A stretch of DNA of 64,000 bases. It comes from Isoetes taiwanensis. Taxonomy: Eukaryota > Streptophyta > Lycopodiopsida > Isoetales > Isoetaceae. Position numbers and translations under genes: made by a program. Below, in pieces: positions 45,001 to 62,086 of the stretch (its first letter is position 1; every line of letters begins with the position of its first letter). The stretch lies in contig JAJEKV010000038.1 of NCBI GenBank assembly GCA_021234155.1, positions 11,988,290-12,052,289 on the forward strand, given 5' to 3'. A model generated the notes under the pieces. The model ran no database searches, was not told where the DNA came from, and saw nothing but the letters and a program-made list of their open reading frames with translations.

Positions 45001-46296
45001 GTGTTTGATCTCCTTTTGTAGGTACAAGTTGTTTTGTCGATGGAGCTATGGTTTGTTGGCAGGGTTTGCCCTCTCTAGCACTTGAAGGCAAGAGAGGAAA
45101 GGAAAATACAGAATACATATTGAAGTACATTTTGCAAGCCTCGTGTATTTTGCAAGTCTGAGTTGATGAAAAAGTAGGCCCGGGAGCAGCAAGTCTGTGC
45201 GGAGGGGAAGATGGGACCTCCTCATCACTTTCAATGTTAATGACGCCATCAGCTGGCCTCATCCCAACAGTAACCGGATCATGCTAACAGCGACCCATTC
45301 CCAAGCTCCATATCCATCGATCCATCTCTATTCGGGCATAGTAACCGCAAAGAAAAGATACAAAATCAAAGCAAACAAAGACATATGTACAAAAGTTGGT
45401 GGCCCTACAACGACAAGTCACCCAATTGCCATTGTGTGTAATGCAGGGTGTCGAGGTATGAAGTCGCTTAGGGCATGTCCCCAACGAAATTTCTGCAGTC
45501 TGAATCCTCCCTTCCACAAAAATTCTCATCCATGTCTCCGTGCGGCGTACCTCATCCCAAAGATTTTTTTCCTACCCTTTTCCAATCCCGCACGGGCTCC
45601 ATCCCAGCGATCCCATACGTATACACATCTAACATCGCTTTAGCAACGCCACTCACGGGGTTCGGTGAGGTGCCGGTGACCTTGACCCTATACTCGGGAG
45701 ATATAAAGGCGGTATTAGAAGGAAGGATCCAAATGGTAGACAAGACAAATTTCCCTGGCTCTAAGCATCCTAGTGATTGTGTATACAAGGCTAGAGCTCG
45801 GGGATGCCTTCCACCATGATAGTTTACAAAATGAAGAGCCCTTCCCAAAGGGTTTACGTTATCCGAACTACCACATGCTTAATGTCCCCTCGCACTATAG
45901 AGCAAGTATGTGTCCTTCCCCATCTCCAATTGGCCCAAAACATTCTTTGTGGTGTGCTTGAAGTGGGGCTTCCCCATATCCTTCATGCAATACCCTATTA
46001 GCCCCTCAAAACAATGGAGCTTCGTATTCCTTAATGCCTTGCAAACAAGGACAACCCCCACAGGCTTCTTAGCTCCCCACCCAAACTGCTCTTCGCCATG
46101 GCCAAATTGACTACTCTAGGGGACTTCAGAGCTAGCCTAAACACACACAAATGTAATGCAGTGTGATCTAGGTCACTCCCTCTCCACACAAGTAGACAAA
46201 GACCACACACAATCCTCCTCACGTAACTTAATCAAGATGTCATAGAACTCGGGGTGCATCCTTGCCAAGGGGTGTTCACAGTTTTGGGCGTATAAC
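45001..46296. other. Unassigned region with long overlapping frames
   Basis: Frames of 80-150 codons overlap on both strands (for example 45,197-45,643 + and 45,848-45,552 -). None shows a recognisable motif. The C-rich plus strand makes chance frames likely. A decayed retroelement is possible. Confidence 0.3.
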
Positions 46297-46478
46297 CCAT
46301 CTGCATGCACGGGAAGGGGGTTTTTTGGACCCATTTTTGTACATATACGGTCGGCAGGGGGTCCTTTTTATGGTATTTTTTGCATTATCCTAGGTAATTT
46401 TTATTCGAAAGGGGTCAAAATTTGCTTTTAAAGATCCGTATACAGGGGGGTTTTTTGCCACCCCATGCACGCAGATGG
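46297..46478. mobile_element. Short inverted-repeat element (MITE-like)
   Basis: CCATCTGCATGCACGG (46,297) is inverted as CCATGCACGCAGATGG (46,463-46,478) with two mismatches, and the arms continue with GGGGGTTTTTTG on both sides. Total 182 bp, no coding capacity. Confidence 0.6.
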
Positions 46479-49400
46479 CATATCCCCCTTATACATGAGT
46501 GAATCCCCCTTGATCCTTGCCTGCCACACCCAGGGTAACACTGACGTCTATGAGGCCTATGCCTTCATCCTCAGGGCCATCTCTGCATGCCTCCCACAGC
46601 CAGACCGCGGAAGAGCACTACGTCGCCCATTCTACTGCGCCTCGCCCGCTTTCTAGCATCCCTCCTCATGGCAAGAAAACAAACAGAACAAGAAATAACA
46701 GAAGCGAATGAAGCTAACCTGGTGAAGGCGCCTCCAAGCTCAATGATTTATACACGTATATATTGGCGGGCTTCCCCATCTTATCCACTCCCAATGATGC
46801 CGGGAAAGGAAAGCCTCTTTTACCAAAGATAGACCTCCAATATAGATTGTCCACAAAACCCAACCATTGCTGAATGCCAAAGATTCTCTCACGCCCCATT
46901 CATGTACGCTTTTTTATACAATACACCCCCATATCCATTAAAACCTTATGTTACAAACATACCCTTTCAAAAACTAGCAAACTATATTACCTTTAACTTC
47001 CTTGAGGGGTTCGATCATCTCAAAAAAATATTGTTCATGAAGTGCTTAAAATTTTAAAGAAGATAATCTTACCTATTCGAAGGCCAATGCTTTTGTTATT
47101 ATTTTTTTTACCATAGCAAAAAAAAAAAACTAGGGATAGGGCATCGATTTAGAGCAAATGAGGAATGGCGCTGAACCGTAACCATCTATGACGCCTAAGC
47201 TTTCTTGGTTCAAATTTAGAAGTACACCGCCTGCGAGCTATGGAAGTGTTTGGGTTTATCTTCAGCCTCTAATCTTTTCACTTCTTAAACAGAGTCTGCT
47301 CTGAGCCGTTTCTTTTTGGTCAGATACTTATATGTTTTGCTTTTGCAAAACCACGAATCTTTGCACTTGAAGCCAGGATACAATTTTCTTATCTGCATTT
47401 ATAAATCTGGTAAAATCATATAATAATGAGGGAGAAGTCGTAAAGTTCTCGGTCTTGAATAGACATGTGAGTTTCTTGATAGAATTTTCATATTATCTGC
47501 TTTAGCTTTTGCACGGGACATCATGTTGTCGGTTGGATCTGATCTTCGCGATCATTCCAATAGGTAAGAATGGTATTTCTATTTTTGTTTGTCTTATTTG
47601 GCTTGGCATTTTAGCTTGTTCAGCTTTTATCTAGCCTGCAATATCACTTAGGACTGAATAGAATAATTTCTATGCAAAAGGAACGCAATGATGACAACCA
47701 GGAACCATAAGTTCTTGCTGCCATGTTGTAATGTCTCTGTTGATTTTGTGCTTTTGTAAATGTTTTGCCGGTTTTCCTACCATTTACATCTAAAGCTTTT
47801 GCAGGCTTAGGAGGATTTGTAGCATGCAGAGCTCTTTCGATTAACTTGCCCAATAAAGGACCTCCTTGTCCAACCTTGTAAGGAAATTCCGAATTCAGGT
47901 ATGTCAAGTTATGTGCTTATTATCTTTGTGCTTTTCTGCATTCTTTCTTGCCTCCAAATTAGTTAATAAGAGTAGATAATCTTGTCTTGCATCATCCACT
48001 TAAGAGAGCACAGATCAGTAGCTGAATAATCTCCCTTCATTGCAAGGCTTACAGCCAGATGCATTATTGCTGAGCTGTTGGCCTTCATGTTCCTCATGTC
48101 TCACAGTTCTGCCCATCTGATCATCATTTCCAAAGATTGATCAGGCCTTCTTTTTGCATGAGCCTATTTTGGAGATAATAGAGATCTTGAAGTGGTAGGG
48201 ATTTAACTGCTGAAGTGGGCCTCCCCTCCTGTGAATATACGGGAAAAGATCTCTGAGAGTATGTTAATATTTTGCAGACACTTTTAAAGGCCTTTAAGAT
48301 CGTTCCACAAAATGTTTATATCAGAGGTAATAAAGACCTTCAACCATGTGGCATTATGGAAAGTTATTGGCTGAAATGAAAAAACAAAGTGGCTGGATGA
48401 AGTGCATCTTAAAATTTTAAGTACCAAGTCTTATGTAGCATTAGCTTTGACAGATGAGATAGCTGTGTTTCTAAAATTGTATCTACAAGATGTATATTGA
48501 CTGAAGATCCATGGAATCTATGAGGCTATACAACTCATATTGGAGCACCACCCGGGCTTTGAGTGTGCTAGCAAAGCTAGCACTTAAATTATTAATCCTT
48601 ATTGACTTTTTTCGGAATCCTATCACAGTTTACTACTGGTATTCAAGCAGTGCATCTGCTGCTTTGAATCAGACCAAGCTTCAGTTAATTTGGGGCAGAG
48701 CCAGGAAAACTAAATTAGTTTTTTCCCATAAATATTTACACTATTTTGTTTACTTGTGGAACCTTATGATTGGTGGGTTCGTTAGACAGAAAAGGAGAAA
48801 TGAAATTTTATAATCTACAACAGGATCCTTTGTTTTCCTTTTTTTGACTAGATCCTCAATAGCAGATTAGCAGGATTTTTAAAAACTTGAGCCAGATTTA
48901 TCGAGAACAAGGACTGCAAGCTGGATGGGTAAGGAAATTGTATAAAGGCTTATTGTCTTCCTTAAGCTTGTGAGAACACAAACGATCTCAACTCTACCAG
49001 GCGAGTTGAATTTCTTATTACTCCCACAGAACTCTGTTTGATTGTTGTATTGGCTGACCATCTCATTAGGTTGTTTTCATATCATGGGCATTTGGCGCAT
49101 TGCAATCATTGGTAAGTGTCTTTACTGTTCTGCGCATTAGTATGTTTGCATTGCTTTTGGAACTTGCCGTTCTAGTCCAATTCATGGCCACGACCTCGCT
49201 TGGTCTGCCAGGCCGCAAAATAGAATTTGCATCTGTTATACAGGTGAATGGTCTGCATTGTAATCTCTAAACTTGCCTACCTTCTGTGCAGCTAATGCGT
49301 AGAAGTTGTCTGCAATGGCTTTTTGAAACAATATTCACATCATGGTTGTCAGAATAGGAGGATGAATGCTTGGATTTTGTGTGATGCATAAGTTGGAACT

Positions 49401-50690
49401 TCATTATAAGGTTAACTGCGTGTTCACTTGATTGTAAAGAAATTGCAGAAGTTGGAGGGATATGTTCCACTCCTCGGAAACCTTATTAGAAAGATATTTG
49501 CTGAAGAGCAGAATGCACAGATAGGAAGCAATTGTCCAAACGATGTTTTATTCTACTACAGAGCCAATAAAGGAGAATAATGTGTTTACTCCAAGCAAGA
49601 CGGTATTGTTGTGCAGTAAATCTGAACCTAATGTTCATCCAGAAAAAATTGACAAAGAGGTGCAACTCAAGTTTACCCTTTTCAGATTATGGAAAGAGGC
49701 GCATGCCTGATATTATTTACTTTGATAACAAAAATTCTATCGAAAAAATTTGAGGATCTTTGTCTTCTTTGGTCTTTGCTTTTGTAATCCCTCTCCTAAA
49801 CAAAAATATCGATTAATAAAAAAACTTGGATTTTGAAAAAAAGAATTTAAACGAACCATATGCTGAAATATACCAAATAATTGGTAGATATTACAATGTA
49901 GAACCATGTAGAAAAAATCCCTCGAACTTTATTGCGCTAATATATACTACGGTCTCTTAATCGCCAAACTTGCCACATGAAGTGCAGTCAGATATTAATA
50001 CTAAAATCACGTATACTTACAACCTTCTATAATCGTATTGATATCATGAAAAAGAAACACACTAGTTTTTCACATTGTAAATTAGATATATTTACAACAT
50101 TCTTTAATTGTATTGGTATCATAGAAGAAAAAACATATTAATATATCTAAACCAAGCATAATTTTATTGATATTTAATTACTATAAAATATCATAATAAC
50201 TATGCACTTAAAATAACAAAGATGATTAATCATTGTAAAATATCATACTGATTACGCGTGCAAAATTACAATGTCAATAAACCAAGGATAATAGATGTGA
50301 TCAAATACCAATCTGGTAAACTTGATAGATTAAGTAGTAGCACACATCATATATTTAAGTTGTCATAAAAACTAGCTGTATATTATCATCTTTCAATACC
50401 AGTGAAGAAACAATATTTGTTTGTCACATTACGAAATTGCATTGATGAACTATATTGTATAACTAGACATGGTTTGTAAACTTTTTCGCCCACATACCAG
50501 TATTGATTTTAAGAGTTGGTTTTCATTAAGAAATCAGTAGAAAAAAGTCATACTAATTCAGTTTTGGGGGCCTTGTGTATGTTCCGCGGTTAAAAGAGCG
50601 CATTTCAAAAGAAAAAGACCCTGAGAAGGATGCATTAAAGAGGAGCAAAAGGAGACCAACCAGACCACGGTATAGTTACTATTGCAGGAT
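46479..50690. other. Gene-poor, intron-like DNA
   Basis: No gene is recognised. Short exon-like pieces followed by GTAAG or GTATG donor-like sites occur near 47,515-47,570 and 47,800-47,900, and a 100-codon frame lies at 48,511-48,813, but none carries a family motif. 49,800-50,560 is AT-rich. This may be a heavily decayed gene or an intron. Confidence 0.3.
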
Positions 50691-50692
50691 CC

Positions 50693-51075
50693 AGAATGCA
50701 TTGTATGCCTTTAAACTTGGAAACTTTTAGCCCCAATAGGAACAATGCTCAACACCCTCAAAGCCACAAAGTACAACGGGGCCACATATTAGCAGATCCA
50801 CAACTGATGTCATCGAACATCCTCTGCCTACAGGAAATAAGAACAGACAATCCAGCCATCGTCGAGACAACTAAGTACAGCCTTCTCAACAGCAATGCAT
50901 GTGGAACACCCACACTCTACGACTACACTAGGCTCGAGCTCCTCCACTATTAACAAGTCACGGAGCCCTCAGTCACAACCATCCTCGCTATGTTCCAAGA
51001 CCGCACCATGGGAACCATCGTCCACCAGCCAATATATACAAGCATCACGGCAGTAACATGTAGCAATTTCTCAAC
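50693..51075 (+). mobile_element. LINE endonuclease fragment (N-terminal half)
   Basis: The plus frame reads KVQRGHILADPQLMSSNILC, LQEIRTDNPAIVETTKYSLL and LYDYTRLELLHY, with a stop, then ILAMFQDRTMGTI. N/D-I-L-C-L-Q-E is the metal-binding Glu block of LINE AP-endonucleases. It complements the C-terminal piece at 42,968-43,172. Confidence 0.65.
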
Positions 51076-51192
51076 AACATCGAAGCCATTGCAATAGTGC
51101 AACATCGCCCATCACAGTAGCCAGAAGGTACGGAATGACAGTACGACTGCGCGATTGCATCCATAAGGACAAAGTTAGCCTAGGACACATGT

Positions 51193-51620
51193 TTGAGGAG
51201 TAGAAGATCGATTAGAAGGCCGAATTGTCGAGTGCATGCTATGTTTAGACTAAAGCACTAGGCTGGGAGTGTATTGAGCGAAAGATTGACTAGTTGCTTG
51301 GAGCGAGTCGAATTGGGCTCCGTTGGTTATAATAGTTCGTCCCTGGAGTAAATTGGATGCTTTAGACTCATTTGCGAAGTGAAAACTGCATTTCGAGCTC
51401 ATTGGAGCTGTGAGAAGATCGATCAGCAGCTCAGATTGTTGAGTACATGGCATGTTTAGACTAATGCACTAGGCGGAGAGTGCATTGAACGAAAGGTCGA
51501 CTAGTTGCTTAGAGCAAATCAAGTTTGGCTCTGTTGGTCATAATAATTGGTTCATGGAGTAATTGGATGCTTCGGACTTATATGCAAAGTCAAAAGCGCA
51601 TTCCAAGCTCGCTAGAGCTG
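51193..51620 (+). repeat. 211-bp tandem repeat, two copies
   Basis: AGAAGATCGAT.AG-AG and TGTTTAGACTAA.GCACTAGGC recur with a 211-bp period (51,251 against 51,462). The copies are about 80% alike. Confidence 0.75.
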
Positions 51621-51654
51621 CCGAACTGGGGGGACACTTCATTTTCCCCATAGT

Positions 51655-51968
51655 ACCCTACGTCGGGAAAATTTGGGGTTTGGCACATTTGTGCAGTGGA
51701 TGGCCACTTTTTCTTTTCGGAGACATTTCTTGGGACATTAACTACCATTTGAGTGGTGGGATTAGCAGATGGAGCGGTTTTGGTACTTCGATACTTAAAT
51801 CCTATGAAAGCTGTAGGGTTTACATTTTAACAGCCCTTTCAGCCTCTAAAGTGGTCGAGAGCTTGCATGCAGAGTTTCATCGAGGGTTCAAAGAGAGGAA
51901 GAACAAAAAAACCCTCTCCAGGCACCGGTTCCAAACTTGCCCCGTTGCGATGCCCCCCAATCAGAATC
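51655..51968 (+). repeat. About 300-bp dispersed repeat with a conserved frame, copy 2
   Basis: Second copy of the repeat at 42,655-42,965. The open frame 51,563-52,000 (145 codons) covers it. Substitutions between copies leave the frame open in both. Confidence 0.7.
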
Positions 51969-53929
51969 ATGCTTTGAGTTCAAGCTTGAATTTGTCGTAA
52001 CTCTTCTCTATCGCATGAAAGTGAAGCATGTTGTTCCAAGTTGCTGCCTAGGTGAAGTGAATATCTGAACATATGGTGCCTTATTGCTAAATGGTACAAT
52101 GGATATGAATATTGTTTGATTCTAAAAGAGGATCTCGTGTACTTTCTTGAGATTTTAAAATTTTGGTTTGGCTAAGTGATACGCACTTCTAAAATAAGGC
52201 TAATTAAAAATGAGGATGGGGAAATATATCATTGATTCACCACATTATTTCCCTAGCCATACATCTACAATTGAACATTGCTAATTATAAAGAATAAAAG
52301 TCTTAGGAATATACTCGACGTTATATAGAGTTTTACAAGATATTCTATTCTATTCTATTCATTAGGACACTAGATATCCTTTATCACAAGTGAGTTATGC
52401 CCTCAACTTTTGCTAGAATTATTGTTGTTGTAGGAGACTCCATGACAAAGATGCGCTACACCATACCTTTAGAGCTCCTCACCACTCCAAATATGCAAGG
52501 GAGCACCTAAATCATGCATGATAAACACTTTAAATAATCCAAAATCCTCTTTCAGACAAAATGTGCACACTCTATGGATACTAAATACTATACCACAAAG
52601 AATACATTGGCAAATATAAGTACAAATGTACACTTGGCCCAACATAAAACTGTGCTACATATAATGGTAGAAAACAAGAAAGAAAACATAGAACATGCCA
52701 TAAAACCAATAAATAAGTCAATGCAAATAATATAAGTTTATAATTATGAATAAGGATCATGCTCTAAAAGTAGTGCAAGATTAGATATAATAGTTGGAAT
52801 CACTAGTTAATGTAAAAAATCATGCTCAAAGTTCGTAACGACTTTAAGGATTGAAACAAGTATATTAAAACAACAACAATATAAACCACCATAGTAGACT
52901 GCTAACAAGCATAGTAAATAAGCATGTGCCATAAACAGATAAAACAGTTTCAAAATCAGACATGGTTTTTGAACTAATAAGCAAAACTCGAGAGGATTAA
53001 AACTAGGTTAAAACTATGTATATGTCATGCTAGCTAGTATGTAAAATCATCTTAGATTATAATACTGAATGTATGCTTAAAAATCACCTCCTAAACTAGT
53101 AATAATTTTAAGCAACTAGTATAAGACATCTTCTTTTTGGTTGCCCCTAGGGGGGCAAACCCTTGTTTATGTGGGTATGTGGGCATATCCAGGTATATGC
53201 CGGCATATGCCTAGCATATCTTGGTGGACTAAAAAACCGCTTCATCACCAGAATGCTCGGTCATCTTGCTTTCGGTGCATCGCGGCACCTTGTTTTCATA
53301 GCGGATTCTGCCGACTCTGCATGCAGCTATGAATGGGGCACAGTTCTAAATACATTTGCTTGTCTAGGAGCTAGCCTTGAGGTGAACATTTGGAGTCGTT
53401 AGTTTAGTAGAGCATCGGCGGGATGATGAGCCGGAGATGGCGTACCCTAAATTGTCATGGTTTTTATGATGCGTGGCCTTCTTTTTCGGTGATGCAATAA
53501 CGTGGTGTCGTTGGAAGAAGCCTTGCTTTTATGCTAATGTACCCGAAGGTGAAGGCCCCTTTAACGGGTTCTGAGCTTCCCGGAGTTGATCATATAATTG
53601 CCGTAGCATCCGGCAAGTGTGGAGTCCGGAAAGTCCAAGTCACAAAGGTATGAGTTTATTTGTTGGCTATCTCTACAATGACTCTGCGGTGAAGGCATCA
53701 ATATTTTTTGACCAAGAAACTTGAAAAATTTGGGTTGTACCGTACAAATTTTAAAAAATATCGAATTCTAAATTAGGGTCGCGAATATGATGCCTAGGAT
53801 AACCTTTCTTTATCGACATTTTTTGTTGCTTATTTTTCCCTTTGCTAAGATCAATCGATCGGTCCCCGATATTTTTTCCTTTGCTCCTTTAAACAAGAAT
53901 ATGGAGTACTTGCTCATGAATGATTGCTC
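51969..53929. other. Unassigned DNA
   Basis: AT-rich without a recognised gene. Four TATTC units at 52,341-52,361 may be a LINE tail remnant. Short frames at 53,141-53,402 have no family match. Confidence 0.35.
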
Positions 53930-55042
53930 ATAATGGGAATGCAAGCGGGGATGCTTATGCAAACGAGTATGCTTGGAATAATTATAATCGGCAACCTCCG
54001 CTGCAAAACACAAATGCAAATTATTTTTAGGAAATGCATGCTATGGAGGGCAAGGCGTTAGCAACATTACAAAGAAGTTGGGAGATGGTGCTCATGTAGC
54101 GAGTCCCAATTGGGGTAACTCACGGCCGGGCTGGTGCAAATGGGTGGAACGGTACTCATGGAGCTAGTTACGGCCGCCGCGTAGATGGGGTGATTCCCAT
54201 GAAACAGTTCTGATTGGAATGCTACCGGAGGAATGCACCCCCGGTTTTGGATGGAATGCTTGTGGGGAAGCGATCCGCCCGCCGGATGGTATGCTATTGC
54301 AAATGAACCTGTTAGTTCTGGGACAAATCTTCTCTTTCAAGGGGCGAATTTGCCACTGGATGGAACGTTGGCTGGAGGAAATGAACCTGCCGGTTTTGTA
54401 CTTGGAGACACGTCACGGTAGTTTAAATAATGGTGGAGATTGGAATGCAGCACGCAAGCTTGGAATGCAACTCCACAAATTATAGTAATAATAATTTAAT
54501 GCATCCGGATGGAGTGGAATCTCATCAAAGTGGAATACAACATCCGGGGTTATGACTTTCGTGGTGATTCTATTAATGCTTATCTTTGCTTTGAAGAAGG
54601 CAGCTAGAAAGTCAGAGGAAGAGGTAGGAGAGCGAAGTTGCTAGAAGTCCTTCATATCCTCCCTCGATGAAGACCGTGTTTTAGAGAGGGAAAACATAGG
54701 TATTGACTTTGACAAATATGAAGATGCACCAGTTGAAGTCCATGGAAGTAATGCACCATTTGCGGTGGAGAGTTACGCATATCTAGGTTTCTGTCTGCAG
54801 TTCTATTTGAAAATATTAAATTGTGCAAATATGAAAAGCCTAGTCCAAAGTGCAAAGATATGCAATTCCAATTTCTTTAGCGAGGGAGGGATTTGATGGC
54901 ATGTGCAAAAAATGGATCTGGAAATATAGCAGCCTTTTTGCTTTTCTATTATTGAAAAGATCTTGCAACTGCAAGATTCAAATCAACAACGGAGTCAACA
55001 AGCATTTCCTTCAGCTCTTATACTTGCACCTACTCGGGAGCT

Positions 55043-58560
<3,518 letters not shown>

Positions 58561-59871
58561 GGAGGAGTCAAAACAAGAGGTACCCTCATAGTTGAATGAG
58601 TACATAACAATTACTCTGCAATTACTGGTCCTCTCTCCTCCTATATTTACTTGTATTTTAATTTTTAACTTGAATTTTTTAGAGATGGGAATGAAGTGAT
58701 TTGTTATAGAGGGTTGCTGGCCTATGTTTGTCCGATTGTCAAGTGTACAACAAAACTTTTATCTGATTGTATAACATTTAATGCTTAAAAATGTACACGA
58801 GAATTGTTTGTAGAGCCATCATCAAATTTGTTCCCTTACAAATTTGAAAGATGTTCCTTTGCCGTTCATACATGAAAACTTTGCCTTGCACACATGAAGA
58901 AACCAATGCTTATATTGGGCTACGAAGCCAAGGGCTTGTGACCAAGGTACTCACTCACATCTTTATGGCCTTTTTTGCGGGTTTCTTTCAGAGCCATTGT
59001 CTGCGGGAGATACCCGATATTGTGCCAGATCAATGGACATTAAGATTTCGATCAAAAACTAAAAAACCACTTTCAATGGTGCAAATCGAACACATGGTCT
59101 CAAAGGGAAAAAACACAACTTCATTTCCATTTCCCCTGCATTCGTGCAGGGGACGAACCATTGAGCATTCGGGTAGGGAATAAAACATCTTCATTTCCAT
59201 TTCCCTTGCATTCAGACAACGACCATCGCCACCATGAAGCCATCGCTAAGCTCGCCATGAGCCCTGTGGTAAGCTCTGCTTCGACCATCTGCTATGATGC
59301 CTGCCTTTTGCAAGAACACAATTCGCAGCAAGAACACATCCCGCCAGTTTGATGCCTGCCATGCCGCTGATACCCTAAGAAGGAAACACACACGAAATCC
59401 CTTGCAAGGAGAAAGAACGGGAAAGAAATCCCTGGCGCTGACCACCCTGCAAGAAATATTGAAACTCCTCAAACCGGTTGCATCAGACATACACGAATCC
59501 AACTGAAAATGAATCCATGGGCCTGGTCCGGGCATCTGGCCCATGCCCATGAAGAAACACCGCATGAACTTATCATCACGCTTTCTTGGTTTCATAATTT
59601 AGTGCGCTAAACCAATTAACAGCACTTCAAAACCAATTGCCAAGGTCAGCATTATCTAAACTATATAATTCCTATAGTCAAGATTCCTTGACAATCTATT
59701 CTTTATTCTCTTCCTATATTGACCATGTGCGTTGGGGGAAAAAATTGAAGAAAGAAAGGAAAAAAAAAGAGTTTAATTTCTAGCAATGACACATTGATGC
59801 TTTATAGCGCCTTAGGTCTGATTTATGTTGCAGCGAGAATTTTTGTCCACTAATTTCAGTGCACTCTTCCA
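58561..59871. other. Unassigned DNA downstream of the helicase pseudogene
   Basis: No gene is recognised. CTTCATTTCCATTTCCC-TGCATTC occurs at about 59,121 and 59,189 (68-bp spacing). A short plus stretch near 58,850-59,080 (LRSQGLVTK, REIPDIVPDQWTLRFRSK) reads like decayed coding sequence with introns but matches no family I can name. Confidence 0.35.
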
Positions 59872-59989
59872 AAGTCGTATTTAATTAAAGTGGGACTCAT
59901 TCCATTCCCATTTTTTTTGAACCCTAAGCATTTACATAAAAAGTAGCACCCCAGCCAAAACTATCCTTAATTAATTTTTGAATAAAACT

Positions 59990-60780
59990 CCTGAATCAGA
60001 GCTGTGTCTGCAAGAAGCCCGTGTTCATGAGTCGAGAACAAAAACAATGCAAAAGCAAACAAAGGAAATTCATTAAAGTTTGAAACCAAAGATGTAGTTG
60101 AAAAAGAATTTTTATTAATAAATTGAACAGATACAATGTATTTTTACATCGGACGCAGAGACCATGGCCCTTGTCTTGCTTTGTCCTCTGATCACATCAT
60201 CTTGGTAGGTGGTCCACCTTAGGGGATTAACTTGTGGCGCTTCTTCATGCCGTCAAGAGCCTTGGGGCAACCTGAAGAGTGTGGAATGCCTCGCGTGGAG
60301 GTGCCTCTGGAGCTACCGGCCGACTGTCCACCCAGACTTCTCCACTCGCCTCCCGCAACCTTTCATCGAATATGCTCCTTCCCCAACCTCCGGTGGATGT
60401 TATGCAATGCTTGCAATATGCCTTGAGCTTCCTGGACTTTCTCTTTGTTCTTAAGCCGTTCTTTATTCCCGGGGTGTAGCGGCAACCTCTGGTCGCGAGC
60501 AACCTTGTCCCAAAGGCGGGCAAGAGTGTAGCGTGGCCGGGATGCATTGCCGAGCGGTATTTCTTCCGCCTTGGCGGGGATCCGTGCCGCTGGGCGGTCT
60601 CTGTGATGCTGGCGGGATCTGTGCTGGTGTCCGGATGCATTACTGAACCACACGGAGCAAGGAGAGTATGATTAACAATTACGGTGTCATTAGTCAAAGC
60701 GTGAAAAGAACGTTGAAATCAAATTACAACGGAGAACATTCATTCCATACAACTGCATCCAATGGCGTGGGAAGTAGTGT
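59990..60780. other. Interior of element B with a 150-codon minus-strand frame
   Basis: The minus frame 60,697-60,245 and an overlapping one (60,653-60,363, with LARLWDKVARDQRL and KVQEAQGILQALHNIHRR) are GC-rich, unlike the surroundings. No family is recognised. They may be captured coding sequence. Confidence 0.35.
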
Positions 60781-61100
60781 CTTTCGACTTCGCGAGTCGA
60801 GAAAGGCCCATAAAGTCAAAGTACAACCATTCTCATTAGAATATGGTTGCATCCAATCACACACGGAAGCATACAAATGCTTTTGTCAACGAGACAACTA
60901 GCATGCCTTTCTCACTTCGCTGAGTCGAGAAAGTCCTGAAACCCAATGTACAAGCATTATCATAATAGATTGTACAAGCATTTCATCAACATCGACAAGC
61001 ATGCCTTTCTCGGCTCGTGAGTCGAGAAAGGCATCAAAACTCAATATACAAGTATATTCATTACAAAATGGTCAATACATGTGTTCACGTTCGATTACAA
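60781..61100 (+). repeat. Tandem hairpin repeat in element B, three units
   Basis: Three units of about 100-125 bp, each led by a palindrome: CTTTCGACTTCG-CGAGTCGAGAAAG (60,781), CTTTCTCACTTCG..GAGTCGAGAAAG (60,907) and CTTTCTCGGCTCG..GAGTCGAGAAAG (61,005). The spacers share CCAATGTACAAGCATTATCAT and GCATTTCATCAACATCGACAA. The hairpin is the same as in element A, but the spacers differ. Confidence 0.8.
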
Positions 61101-61219
61101 TATTCACACAATTTGACTATCACGGCGGGGGTCACTCTTCTTGTTCACCAAAGTATTTGTCGTCCATAGCTTTCATGATGGAAACTCTCTGGATCGTTAA
61201 TCCGTGAGGGCTCGGATGG

Positions 61220-61960
61220 TTAAATAAGCACATCGGCGACAAGAATGGCAAAGAGGGATTCCGCCAAGGCGGGGCCGAGTCCGAAGGACAACCACCTATC
61301 TGTCTCATATTCTTCAGGTCGATATGGCTTAGCAATGATTGTATTTTTCGCGTTATGATAGCACTTGTAGGCGGAGTCGTCTATGATCGTGTTGTGTTTG
61401 CCAAAGTCCACGGAATTGCTCATAAACAACATCCGACCTTTTCACCATTATAGGCTTCCCCTTTGTGATGGCTGGATCGAGGTCCTTCGCATGCTTCGAC
61501 CCTTTCGTTTCCCCAAACGAACTTGAACTTCAAAACTGAAATGCCGAGAACACCAAGAACATTGACAATATTTTTCTTTGCCATACAAGACCATATGCCC
61601 ATGGAATCCCGTGCGGGCACCCGTCAATAATTTCCTTAGCTCACGGGCCTCGGATACACTATTTTATGCTCTGTTTTTTCAGCGGGATCTGCGAGGTGTT
61701 AATCTAAAGGGGCGTCTTTGTCGTGGTATACTGCAGCTAATACTCCATTGGCGTCAAATATTACAAGCTTGGTGGGACCACCTGGATCCCGGTTGGAGTT
61801 TGGCTCGACCATATTTCCGGTTCATCCGGGATCCAAATCTTGGGATCATTAACTTTTCAGGTTCTTTACGGGCGTGGCGATGTCTTGCTACGGATTTTCA
61901 TTCTCATTCTCCTCGCGGCGTGAGCGTTGGAATCCATTGACAATGATCCGGACTTCGTTG
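61220..61960 (-). pseudogene. FCP1-like HAD phosphatase fragment
   Basis: The minus strand from about 61,790 reads GGPTKLVIFDANGVLAAVYH, the HAD nucleophile motif in the D-x-N-G form common among plant FCP1-like proteins (classical FCP1/SCP: DxDxT). Then IVYPRPV, a frameshift, MGIWSCMAKKNIVNV (family GIWSS....NV), KFKFVWGNERVEACEG (family FVW....C), another shift, and HNTIIDDSAYKCYHNAKNTI (family N.iliDDSp.K....p.n.i). At least two shifts separate the parts unless short introns are used. Proteins of this fold dephosphorylate Ser/Thr, as on the RNA polymerase II C-terminal domain; the substrate here is unknown. It lies inside TIR element B. Confidence 0.75.
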
Positions 61961-61999
61961 AGCTCGAATTCCACGAAATGATGACATCAATCGAAAGGA

Positions 62000-62086
62000 A
62001 GCGAGTTTTCTCGACTTCGCGGGTCGAGAATGACAAGAAAGGTATTGAAAGGAAGCGAGTTTTTCGACTCGCGCGGTCGAGAAACA
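62000..62086 (+). repeat. Hairpin pair between minus-strand coding segments
   Basis: GAAAGGAAGCGAG-TTTTCTCGACTTCG..GGTCGAGAA (hairpin 62,008-62,030) is followed by a second copy of the same unit (hairpin 62,060-62,084), 53 bp apart. It is the same palindrome as at 60,781 and 26,731. Confidence 0.75.
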
